The notes under the pieces: generated by a model
Databases searched by the model: none
Told to the model about the DNA's origin: nothing
What the model saw: only the letters and a program-made list of their open reading frames with translations
Origin: JASHPR01 sp963833885
GTDB lineage: Bacteria; Actinomycetota; Actinomycetes; Streptosporangiales; Streptosporangiaceae
NCBI GenBank assembly: GCA_963833885.1
Contig: CAWHZU010000013.1
Location: 124,001-188,000 of the forward strand
Length of the DNA: 64,000 nucleotides
Direction: 5' to 3'
In this document: in pieces, positions 24,349 to 32,263 of the stretch
Layout: every line of letters begins with the position of its first letter
Position numbering within the stretch: the stretch's first letter is position 1
Program-made: the position numbers and the translations under genes

Positions 24349-24626
24349 TGCAGCCTTTCCCGCTGCTGGTCCTGTGGCTGCGCGCCGCCCATCGGCCGGG
24401 CCCGCGTCCGCGCGCAGGCTTCATAGTACGGACTCCCGTGAGCCAAAAGTCGCGCCAGACGCAACCGGTCATGAATTTCCATGACCAAGCGTCCGGCGCG
24501 CAGAGTGTGCCCGGTCCTTCGGCAGGCTGGCCGAACAGCCATAGCAGGATTTGATGGTCATCGGCGCTGCTGGCCCGCCCCGGTCGCTGGTGGCAGGGAC
24601 GGGAGAGACGTGTCCGGCGCAGCCCG

Positions 24627-25415
24627 TCAGCTCTTACCGGGAACGGCCGGGGTGTCGTCGGCGCCGCGCGGCCGGCGGGTGATCTTGGAGCCGAGCCAGA
24701 CCAGCGGGTCGTACTTGCGCCCGGCCACGCGCTCCTTCATCGGGATGAGGGCGTTGTCGGTGATCTTGATGCCCTCCGGGCATACCTCGGTACAGCATTT
24801 GGTGATGTTGCAGTAGCCGAGCCCGAAGTCGTCCTGCGCGATCTCCCGGCGGTCGGCGGTGTCGGCAGGGTGCATCTCGAGTTCGGCGATCCGCATCAGG
24901 AACCTTGGGCCGGAGAACGGGTGCTCGTTCTCCGGATGGTCGCGGATCACGTGGCAGACGTTCTGGCACAGGTAGCACTCGATGCACTTGCGGAACTCCT
25001 GCGACCGCTGCACGTCCACTTGCTGCATCCGGAACTCGCCGAGCCCGATCGAGGGATCCGGGGTGAACGACGGGATCTGCCGCGCCTTCGCGTAGTTGAA
25101 CGAAACGTCCGTCACCAGGTCCCTGATCACCGGGAACGTGCGCAGCGGTGTGATCGTGATCGGCTGGCCCGGCTCGAAGATCGACATCCGGGTCATGCAG
25201 GCCAGCCGCGGCCGCCCGTTGATCTCCATCGAGCAGGACCCGCACTTGCCGGCCTTGCAGTTCCAGCGGACCGCCAGATCCCCGGCCTGGGTTGCCTGCA
25301 GCCGGTGCAGGACGTCGAGGAGGACCTCGCCCTCGTTGGCCTCGACCTGGTAGTCGGTCAGCTGTCCCTGCCCGGCATCGCCTCGCCAGACCCGGAGCGC
25401 TACCTTCTCGCCCAT
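24627..25415 (-). CDS. sdhB: Succinate dehydrogenase/fumarate reductase iron-sulfur subunit
   Basis: The 262-residue protein holds the three iron-sulfur centres: a 2Fe-2S site (WNCKAGKCGSCSMEINGRPRLAC), then CIECYLCQNVCH and CNITKCCTEVCPEG for the cubane and 3Fe clusters. It passes electrons from SdhA to the membrane anchor. The start at 25415 shares one base with the sdhA stop (TGATG), so translation is coupled. The long open frame upstream is inside sdhA and is not used. Confidence 0.93.
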   Translation of the reverse strand: MGEKVALRVWRGDAGQGQLTDYQVEANEGEVLLDVLHRLQATQAGDLAVRWNCKAGKCGSCSMEINGRPRLACMTRMSIFEPGQPITITPLRTFPVIRDLVTDVSFNYAKARQIPSFTPDPSIGLGEFRMQQVDVQRSQEFRKCIECYLCQNVCHVIRDHPENEHPFSGPRFLMRIAELEMHPADTADRREIAQDDFGLGYCNITKCCTEVCPEGIKITDNALIPMKERVAGRKYDPLVWLGSKITRRPRGADDTPAVPGKS

Positions 25416-27331
25416 CAGCTCTTCTCCTCGCTGGCCGACGACTGCGCCGTCTCGGTTTCCGGCGGCAGTTCCGCATCGGTGTAGTACTTCGCCAGCTCGC
25501 CCCGGTCGAACAGGGCCAGCAGGTCTGAACGCATCGGCGTCATGGGCTGCTTCTTCAGCGCCACGTGGTCGCCGTCCAGCACGGCGATCAGGTTGACCTT
25601 GCGCCATTCCGGCGACATCCCGGGGAAGTCATCCCGGGTGTGCCCGCCACGGCTCTCCTGGCGCTCGAGCGCCGCCTCGGCCACGCAGTCCGCGATCAGC
25701 AGGATGTTGCGCAGGTCCAGGGCGAGGTGCCAGCCCGGATTGTAGGCCGGGCCGCCCTCGGCGCTGACGTTCGCGGCCCGGGCGCGCAGCTTCTCCAGCT
25801 CGGCCAGCGCCTCCTTGATGTCGTCTTCCTTGCGGATGATGCCGACCAGGTCACTCATGGTCTGCTGGACCTCGGAATGCACCGTGTACGGGTTCTCCCC
25901 GCCGGAGCGCTCCAGCGGGGCGACCGCTTCCGCCTTGGCCGCCTCGAGGTCCGCGTCGCTCGCCCGCGGCCGGCCGTCGCCGAGTGAGTTCAGGTACTCC
26001 ACGGCGCCCATCCCCGCGCGACGGCCGAACACCAGAAGGTCGGAGAGGGAGTTCCCGCCGAGCCGGTTGGAGCCGTGCATCCCGCCCGACACCTCGCCGG
26101 CGGCGAACAGGCCGGGGACGATGGACTCCCCGGTGTCCGGGTCGACCTCCACGCCACCCATCACGTAGTGCTGGGCCGGGCCGACCTCCATCGGCTCCTT
26201 GGTGATGTCGACGTCGGCCAGCTCCTTGAACTGGTGGTACATGGACGGCAGCCGGCGCAGGATCTCCTCGGCGGGCCGCCGCGACGCGATGTCGAGGAAC
26301 ACGCCGCCGTGCGGCGACCCACGGCCGGCCTTGACCTCCGCGTTGTTCGCGCGGGCCACCTCGTCCCGGGGCAGCAGCTCCGGCGGCCGCCGGTTGTGGT
26401 CCGGGTCGGTGTACCAGCGGTCGGCCTCTTCCTCGGTCTCCGCGTACTGCGCCCGGAACACGTCGGGCACGTAGTTGAACATGTACCGCTTGCCCTCGGA
26501 GTTGCGCAGCACCCCGCCGTCGCCGCGGACCGACTCGGTGACCAGCAGCCCGCGCACCGAGATCGGCCACACCATGTGTGTGGGGTGGAACTGCACGAAC
26601 TCCATGTTCAGCAGCGTGGCCCCGGCCAGCAGCGCGAGCGCGTGACCGTCTCCGGTGTACTCCCAGGAGTTGGAGCTGTACTTGAACGTCTTGCCGATCC
26701 CGCCGGTGGCCAGGATCACGGTGGGCGCCTCGAACAGGACGAATTGCCCGCTCTCGCGGATGTAGCCGAACGCGCCGGCGATCCGCTCCCCGTCCTTGAC
26801 CAGCTCGGTGATCGTGGTCTCGGCGAAGACCTTGATCATCGCTTCCGGGTCACCGTGGGTGCGGGCGTCCTCCTGCTGCAGCGCGACCACCCGCTGCTGC
26901 AGGGTCCGGATCATCTCCAGGCCGGTGCGGTCACCGACGTGCGCGAGCCGGGCGTACTGATGGCCGCCGAAGTTGCGCTGGCTGATCTTGCCGTCCTTGG
27001 TGCGGTCGAATAGCGCGCCCCAGGCCTCGAGCTCATAGACGCGGTCGGGTGCCTCCTTGGCGTGCAGCTCGGCCATCCGCCAGTTGTTCAGGAACTTGCC
27101 CCCGCGCATGGTGTCGCGGAAGTGGACCATCCAGTTGTCGTTGGGGTTGGAGTTGCCCATCGCGGCGGCGCAGCCGCCCTCGGCCATGACCGTGTGCGCC
27201 TTGCCGAACAGCGACTTGGAGATGATTGCGGTCTTCTTGCCCGAGTGCCGGGCCTCGATCGCCGCGCGCAGCCCGGAGCCGCCCGCACCTACCACCACGA
27301 CGTCGTAGGGGAGCCGCTCTATGTCAGTCAT
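25415..27331 (-). CDS. sdhA: Succinate dehydrogenase/fumarate reductase flavoprotein subunit
   Basis: The 638-residue flavoprotein starts with a GxGxxG dinucleotide fold (DVVVVGAGGSGLRAAIEARHSG) and has the covalent-FAD histidine segment KAHTVMAEGGCAAAMGN. Later come QFHPTHMVWPISVRGLLVTESVRGDGGVL and the substrate-site HYVMGGVEVDPDTGESIVPGLFAAGEVSGGMHGSNRLGGNSL. It is the central gene of an sdhC-like, sdhA, sdhB operon read right to left, of the Streptomyces type with a single anchor gene. Confidence 0.95.
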   Translation of the reverse strand: MTDIERLPYDVVVVGAGGSGLRAAIEARHSGKKTAIISKSLFGKAHTVMAEGGCAAAMGNSNPNDNWMVHFRDTMRGGKFLNNWRMAELHAKEAPDRVYELEAWGALFDRTKDGKISQRNFGGHQYARLAHVGDRTGLEMIRTLQQRVVALQQEDARTHGDPEAMIKVFAETTITELVKDGERIAGAFGYIRESGQFVLFEAPTVILATGGIGKTFKYSSNSWEYTGDGHALALLAGATLLNMEFVQFHPTHMVWPISVRGLLVTESVRGDGGVLRNSEGKRYMFNYVPDVFRAQYAETEEEADRWYTDPDHNRRPPELLPRDEVARANNAEVKAGRGSPHGGVFLDIASRRPAEEILRRLPSMYHQFKELADVDITKEPMEVGPAQHYVMGGVEVDPDTGESIVPGLFAAGEVSGGMHGSNRLGGNSLSDLLVFGRRAGMGAVEYLNSLGDGRPRASDADLEAAKAEAVAPLERSGGENPYTVHSEVQQTMSDLVGIIRKEDDIKEALAELEKLRARAANVSAEGGPAYNPGWHLALDLRNILLIADCVAEAALERQESRGGHTRDDFPGMSPEWRKVNLIAVLDGDHVALKKQPMTPMRSDLLALFDRGELAKYYTDAELPPETETAQSSASEEKS

Positions 27332-27344
27332 TACCTCGCCTGCC

Positions 27345-28151
27345 TCAGTTGAAGAACCTCGGGTCGCTGAACACCCCGGCGGCGACGAGCCAGATGTAGA
27401 GGTCGGTCAGCATCAGGGTGCCCAGCGTGGTCCACGCGAGCTGCATGTGACGCACATTCAGCTTGGAGACCTGGGTCCATATCCAGTATCGGACCGGGTG
27501 GGTGGAGAAGTTCTTCAGCCTGCCGCCGGTGATGTGCCGGCACGAGTGGCACGACAGCGTGTACGCCCACAGCAGGACCACGTTAACGAGCATGATCAGC
27601 GTGCCGAGACCCATCCCGAAGTCCCCGTTCGGGCCGCGGAACGCCTGCGTCACGTCGTAGGTGTTCAGGATCGAGATCACGATCACCATGTAGAAGAAGA
27701 ACCGGTGCAGGTTCTGCATGATGAGCGGGAACCTGGTCTCGCCGGTGTACTTGGCGTGCGGCTCGCGCACCGCGCACGCCGCGGGCGCGCGCCAGAACGC
27801 CCGGTAGTAGGCCCGTCGGTAGTAGTAGCAGGTCAGCCGGAAGCCGAGCACGAACGGCAGCGACACGAGCGCGTACGGGATGATCGGCGGCACCGCCGGG
27901 AACCACTGGCCCAGGCTGCTCGAACCCGGCGCGCACTCGCCGCTGATGCACGGCGAGTAGAACGGGGTCAGGTAGTGGTACTGGGGCACCCAGTACCAGC
28001 GGCCGATGAACACGTGCACGGTCGCGTACGTGACCCAGATCGTGAGCAGCACAGCGGTGATTGCCGGAGCCCGCCACCAGGGATCCTTACGCAGCGTCCG
28101 TGCTGAGATCTGCGCCCTGGTTTTGTCCGGCGCCACCGGTGCCTGCGTCAT
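27345..28151 (-). CDS. Succinate dehydrogenase membrane anchor (single-gene type)
   Basis: The 268-residue protein has about five hydrophobic segments (AVLLTIWVTYATVHVFIG; IIPYALVSLPFVLGF; FFFYMVIVISILNTY; LGTLIMLVNVVLLWAYTL; LGTLMLTDLYIWLVAAG). His residues near the segments (HRFFFY, SCHSCRHITGG) could ligate haem. It is the first gene of the sdh operon, ending 13 bp before sdhA. GGAG sits seven bases before the ATG at 28151. Longer open sequence upstream is not needed. It corresponds to the fused anchor seen in actinobacterial SdhCAB operons. Confidence 0.82.
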   Translation of the reverse strand: MTQAPVAPDKTRAQISARTLRKDPWWRAPAITAVLLTIWVTYATVHVFIGRWYWVPQYHYLTPFYSPCISGECAPGSSSLGQWFPAVPPIIPYALVSLPFVLGFRLTCYYYRRAYYRAFWRAPAACAVREPHAKYTGETRFPLIMQNLHRFFFYMVIVISILNTYDVTQAFRGPNGDFGMGLGTLIMLVNVVLLWAYTLSCHSCRHITGGRLKNFSTHPVRYWIWTQVSKLNVRHMQLAWTTLGTLMLTDLYIWLVAAGVFSDPRFFN

Positions 28152-28346
28152 AGACGTCTCCGCCCTGAGACCATCAGAATCGCTTCGCGGCTGGCGTAGG
28201 CGCCTTGTCCGCCAGGCGCTCGCCCGCATGCCGTGAGAACCCTATTCCACTGAATACCACTTCCGTGCCGTGGGGCGGCGTTCCTGGCGTGTGACTCTCA
28301 CTACATCAGCCGGCCGAGCGGGATTTGGCCGCGATGCGTAAAGCAG

Positions 28347-29429
28347 CTAATCCCTGGCCAGCAGCACTCCCCGGGCCGAGCAGAGCCGGAGCACCCGGTC
28401 AAGCGGCACGGCCTGCCTGACATGACCCCGCAAGCCCGTCACGGTGTCGGCCATGAACAGTGAGTTGAGAATGGCTTCCTCGGTGACGTCTATTGCGGCG
28501 ACGAACAGCGGGTCGAGAGCGGAATCCGGCAGCGGCTCGGCGTCTGCCGGAGTAGTAGAAAAGGCGAGCGCGTAGTCGCCGCTGCGGCCGGAGAAGTCGG
28601 AGCCCGTGCGCGCCATGCCGATGATCGAGCGCCAGGCGACCCGGCCGAGGCGACGTGAGTCCAGCGGAGCGTCGGTGGCCAGCACGATCACGCACGAATT
28701 GCCCGGCTCGTACGCGTCCGGCACGGTTGCACCTGGGGCGGCCGGAGCATCCGGATTTGTGTCTGGCTCCGGCGGCACCGGCACGCCGAGCACGGTCAGC
28801 GTGCCGGTGAAGTTGGTCTGCACGAGCGCGCCGATCGTGACCGGGCCAGACGCCGCCCCGCAGTTCACGATCCGCGATGAGGTCCCGATCCCTGCCTTGT
28901 ACCCGAGCGCACCGGTGCCCGTGCCCGCGCCGACGGCGCCCTCGGCGACCGGGCCCGGCCTGGCCCCGCTAAGGGCCGCCAGCACGTGTCCCGCGGTAAC
29001 GGGCCGACGGCGCATGTCGGAGAGGAACCCGTCGTTGGTCTCGGCGACCACCGGGTTCACCGTCTCGAGCTTCTCGTTCCCCGGCAGCGAGAGCATGTAG
29101 CCGACCAGCGCGTCGGCGGCGCGGAACGTGCTCAGCGTGCCGGTCAGCACGACCGGCGTCTCGATCACGCCGAGCTCGCCGAGCTGTGTCGTGCCGACGA
29201 TCTTGCCGTACCCGTTGCCCACTGCAAGCCCGGCGTTCAGCGACTTCGCGCCGGTGAGACCGTCGTGGACGATCGCGGTGACGCCGGTCCTGACGTCACT
29301 GCCCTCGATGAGGGTGACGTGGCCCACCCGCACGCCCGCCACGTCGGTGATCGCGTTGTGCTCCCCTGGCGGCAGCGAGCCGGGGATGACGCCCAGGTCC
29401 CGTGCCCTCGCCCGGCGGGTTTCGGTCAC
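28347..29429 (-). CDS. P1-family (S58, DmpA-like) peptidase
   Basis: The 360-residue protein belongs to the self-processing DmpA/BapA aminopeptidase family: an N-terminal GSLPPGEHNAITDVAGVRVGHVTL, GLAVGNGYGKIVGTTQLGELGVIETPVVLT, VAETNDGFLSDMRRRPVT, and the autocleavage region EPGNSCVIVLATDAPLDSRRLGRVAWRSIIGMARTG. The Ser of GNSC aligns with the nucleophile formed on autocleavage; the usual preceding Gly appears as Asn. A GTG start at 29429 has AGGA seven bases upstream. It diverges from mshB. Confidence 0.85.
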   Translation of the reverse strand: MTETRRARARDLGVIPGSLPPGEHNAITDVAGVRVGHVTLIEGSDVRTGVTAIVHDGLTGAKSLNAGLAVGNGYGKIVGTTQLGELGVIETPVVLTGTLSTFRAADALVGYMLSLPGNEKLETVNPVVAETNDGFLSDMRRRPVTAGHVLAALSGARPGPVAEGAVGAGTGTGALGYKAGIGTSSRIVNCGAASGPVTIGALVQTNFTGTLTVLGVPVPPEPDTNPDAPAAPGATVPDAYEPGNSCVIVLATDAPLDSRRLGRVAWRSIIGMARTGSDFSGRSGDYALAFSTTPADAEPLPDSALDPLFVAAIDVTEEAILNSLFMADTVTGLRGHVRQAVPLDRVLRLCSARGVLLARD

Positions 29430-29479
29430 GACCAGATCCTCGCAGGTCGCGGTTGCCGGCACGTCGCTAGGCTCGCGAC

Positions 29480-30388
29480 ATGAGCGCAGCAAACAGCGGG
29501 GGCGGGGGCGGGCAGGCCGGTGCGGGCTACCGGATGCTGCTCGTGCACGCGCATCCCGACGACGAGTCGATCGGGACCGGGGCGACGATGGCCAAGTACG
29601 CCGCCGAGGGCGCCCACGTGGCGCTGGTGACCTGCACGCTCGGCGAGCTGGGCGAGGTCATACCCCCAGAGCTCGCGCACCTGGCCGCCGACGCGGACGG
29701 CGGCCTTGGCGAGTACCGCATCGGTGAGCTCGCCGCCGCCTGCGCGGCGCTCGGCGTCACCGATCACCGGTTCCTGGGCGGTCCTGGCCGGTGGCGTGAC
29801 TCCGGGATGATGGGCGAGCCGAGCAACGACGCGCCAGACTGCTTCTGGCAGGCCGATGTGGACGAGGCAGTGGGCGAACTGCTCCGCGTGATCCGCGAGG
29901 TTCGGCCGCAGGTGCTGATCAGCTACGACGACAACGGCTTCTACGGGCATCCGGACCACATCCAGGCGCACCGCGTGGCAAAGCGGGCCTTCGAGCTCGC
30001 CGACGGACTGGTCGGCAAGTTCTACGCCACGGCGCTGCCGCGTTCGGTGCTGGCGAATGCCATCGCGGCCATGCGCGGCAGCGACGGAAGTCTCCCCGGC
30101 GGCGCGCCCAGCTTCACCCAGGTCGAGTCCGTGGACGACTTCCCGTTCGGGGTCCCTGACGAGATGGTGACCACGGAGATCGACGCGACCGCGTACCTCG
30201 GGCAGAAGCTGGACGCGATGCGTGCGCACGCCACGCAGATCGCCGTGGACAGCCCGTTCTTCGCATTTTCGGACAACCTCGGCCAGCAGGCGCTGGGCCG
30301 CGAGTACTACACCCTGCTGGCCGGGCCGCGCGGGCGGGGGAGTGGCCCGCACGACCGGGAAAGCGATCTATTCGCGGCGATTGACTAA
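29480..30388 (+). CDS. mshB: Mycothiol biosynthesis deacetylase MshB
   Basis: MshB removes the acetyl group from GlcNAc-inositol in mycothiol synthesis. The 302-residue LmbE-fold protein shows the zinc motif AHPDDESIGTGATMAKYAAEG, TLGELGEVIPPELAHLAADADGGLGEYRIGELAAACAALGV, the GFYGHPDHIQAH histidines, and a C-terminal HATQIAVDSPFFAFSDN. It is followed by the membrane gene that usually accompanies mshB in Streptomyces, which supports MshB over the related mycothiol-conjugate amidase. Confidence 0.9.
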   Translation: MSAANSGGGGGQAGAGYRMLLVHAHPDDESIGTGATMAKYAAEGAHVALVTCTLGELGEVIPPELAHLAADADGGLGEYRIGELAAACAALGVTDHRFLGGPGRWRDSGMMGEPSNDAPDCFWQADVDEAVGELLRVIREVRPQVLISYDDNGFYGHPDHIQAHRVAKRAFELADGLVGKFYATALPRSVLANAIAAMRGSDGSLPGGAPSFTQVESVDDFPFGVPDEMVTTEIDATAYLGQKLDAMRAHATQIAVDSPFFAFSDNLGQQALGREYYTLLAGPRGRGSGPHDRESDLFAAID

Positions 30389-30398
30389 CCTTTCTGCC

Positions 30399-30872
30399 GT
30401 GAACAGCGAGCCAGGCAAGCAGCGCTTCGGGGAGCCAGACCCGCGGCGCGACGCGCCGGGAACTGGCGATGGGCGCATGGTGGTCATCGGCTGCTATTTC
30501 CTGCTGCTCGTGTTTGGCGTCCTGCTCGGCATGATCGGCTCTTTCCAGTACAACAGGGCTCTTGGCTCCTTCCCGGTGGCCGCGCCGGCGTTCGCTTTGG
30601 GCACCGGTGTGGCATGCGTGCTCGGCGGCTGGGGAATGCGCAGGCCCCTCGGTGCTCTTATGCCCGCTGTGGGATGGTTCGTCGCATCGTTCGTGCTGGC
30701 CATGGGCACGCCTGGGGGGAGCGTCTTGATCACTAATAACAGCGGGGGCAAGTGGTTCCTGTTCGGCGGCGCGCTCTGCGCCGTGGCAGGCGTGCTGGTC
30801 TCCTTCATGCTGTGGTCACCGGCACGGGCCGGCGCGGCACGGCGCGGCGGATCCCGTTCTCATGGCGGCTGA
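30399..30872 (+). CDS. DUF6113-like four-segment membrane protein
   Basis: The 157-residue product has four hydrophobic segments (MVVIGCYFLLLVFGVLLGMIGSF; VAAPAFALGTGVACVLGGWG; ALMPAVGWFVASFVLAMG; FLFGGALCAVAGVLVSFML) and short polar ends. A gene of this kind follows mshB in many actinomycetes and is annotated DUF6113. The GTG at 30399 lies 10 bp after mshB. Its 3' end overlaps the next gene by 11 bp, giving a three-gene operon. Function is unknown. Confidence 0.7.
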   Translation: MNSEPGKQRFGEPDPRRDAPGTGDGRMVVIGCYFLLLVFGVLLGMIGSFQYNRALGSFPVAAPAFALGTGVACVLGGWGMRRPLGALMPAVGWFVASFVLAMGTPGGSVLITNNSGGKWFLFGGALCAVAGVLVSFMLWSPARAGAARRGGSRSHGG

Positions 30873-31362
30873 CGTCGCCGCCTTCCGGCGGGCAGCCGGA
30901 ACGTTCCCCACCGGCATTGTCGTGGTGTCCACCAGCCTGGAGGGCGCAGCCCACGCGATGACCGTGAGCGCCTTCAGTTCGGTTTCGCTGGAGCCACTGC
31001 TGGTGCTGTTCTGCGCGGAAAAGATCGCCCGGTTTCACGACACCGTGCTGGAGGCGGGGCAATGGGCGGTCTCGATCCTGGACGAGACGGCAGAGAAGAC
31101 CGCGCGCTGGCTCGCAACCCGCGGCCGGCCGCTGGACGGCCAGCTGGATGCGGTCACGCATCATCCCGGACCGGTGACCGGGGCCCCGATTCTGGACGGC
31201 GCGCTGGCGGCGATGGAATGCCGGACCAGCGCGGTACACGACGGCGGCGATCACAGCATCGTGGTCGGCGAGGTGCTCGGCGTCACCGGCCCGGTGCAGG
31301 AGGATGCGGCGGGCCCGCTCATCTACCACGCCGGCCGCTACCGGCGGCTGGCCGCGGACTGA
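30862..31362 (+). CDS. Flavin reductase-like FMN-binding protein
   Basis: The 166-residue protein follows the HpaC/flavin-reductase-like fold: FRRAAGTFPTGIVVVSTSLEGAAHAMTVSAFSSVSLEPLLVLFCAEKIARFHDTVLEAGQWAVSIL, then HSIVVGEVLGVTGPVQEDAAGPLIYHAGRYRRL. Such proteins reduce FMN/FAD for partner monooxygenases. No monooxygenase is adjacent. It overlaps the DUF6113-like gene by 11 bp, so it is co-transcribed with mshB. Confidence 0.85.
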   Translation: MAADVAAFRRAAGTFPTGIVVVSTSLEGAAHAMTVSAFSSVSLEPLLVLFCAEKIARFHDTVLEAGQWAVSILDETAEKTARWLATRGRPLDGQLDAVTHHPGPVTGAPILDGALAAMECRTSAVHDGGDHSIVVGEVLGVTGPVQEDAAGPLIYHAGRYRRLAAD

Positions 31363-31437
31363 AGGCCCCTTAGCCGCGCCGCCCGGCCGATCGCTTGCGC
31401 GGGCGCCATCCAGCCGCGCCGCCCAGTCGGCCGTGAA

Positions 31438-32211
31438 CTAGGGTGTCTGCGCCCGCCCCGCCGCCCAGCTGGGATCGCGCTTGCCGGCGAAGGCCGCAAT
31501 ACCCTCCTGGGCTTCCTCGGACGCGAACCGCGCGGCGGAGATTTCCGCCATCCGCGCCAGCTCGTCGGCGACCGGCATCGAGTTGGCCTCGCGGAGCACG
31601 GTCTTGGTCACCGCCAGCGCGCCGGGCGCCCCGCGCAGCAGCAGATCCGCGTACCTGGCAACTTCCTCGTCGAGCTGGATCTTGGGTACGGCGCCGGTGA
31701 TCAGGCCGACCTCGACCGCGCGCTGCGCATCGAAGGGCTCCCCGGTCAGGAAGTACTCGGCGGCGGCGCGCGGGCTCATCCGGCGCAGGCAGGGCACCGC
31801 AATGATCGCGGGCGTCGCGCCGATCCGCACCTCGCTGAACGCGAACGTCGCCGACTGCGAGGCCACGGCTATGTCGCAGGCAGCGATCAGCCCGATACCG
31901 CCCGCCCGGGCGCTGCCGTTCACCTTGCAGACGACCGGTTTGGCGCTGTCCCAGATCAGCTGCAGAATCTCAGGGAACAGCTCGGGTGCGGCGACGCGCC
32001 CGTTCCGGCTCTCCTTAAGGTCGGCGCCTGCGCAGAACGCCGGATCGGCACCGGTGATAACCACCACCCGGCAGCCCGGATCATCCAGCGCGCCGGCCAG
32101 TGCCGCGCGCAGCTGCGTCAGCAGAGCGGTGGACAGCGCGTTCCTACTGGCTGGCGAGTCCAGCGTGACGGTCGTGACCTCTCCGGCCGATTCCTGGCTG
32201 ACCAGTTCCAT
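31438..32211 (-). CDS. Enoyl-CoA hydratase/isomerase, probable methylglutaconyl-CoA hydratase
   Basis: The 257-residue crotonase has an N-terminal VTTVTLDSPASRNALSTALLTQLRAAL, an oxyanion-hole region VVVITGADPAFCAGADLKE, and VCKVNGSARAGGIGLIAACDIAVASQSATFAFSEVRIGATPAI. It is the last gene of a carboxyltransferase-biotin carboxylase-hydratase operon, the layout of leucine degradation, so a methylglutaconyl-CoA hydratase role is inferred. Three in-frame ATGs (32247, 32229, 32211) lie in an 18-bp tandem duplication, each carrying an AAGGGAG site; 32211 gives the best family N-terminus. Confidence 0.82.
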   Translation of the reverse strand: MELVSQESAGEVTTVTLDSPASRNALSTALLTQLRAALAGALDDPGCRVVVITGADPAFCAGADLKESRNGRVAAPELFPEILQLIWDSAKPVVCKVNGSARAGGIGLIAACDIAVASQSATFAFSEVRIGATPAIIAVPCLRRMSPRAAAEYFLTGEPFDAQRAVEVGLITGAVPKIQLDEEVARYADLLLRGAPGALAVTKTVLREANSMPVADELARMAEISAARFASEEAQEGIAAFAGKRDPSWAAGRAQTP

Positions 32212-32263
32212 TCCCGCGCTCCCTTCCATCCCCGCGCTCCCTTCCATCCCCGCCCACCCGCCC

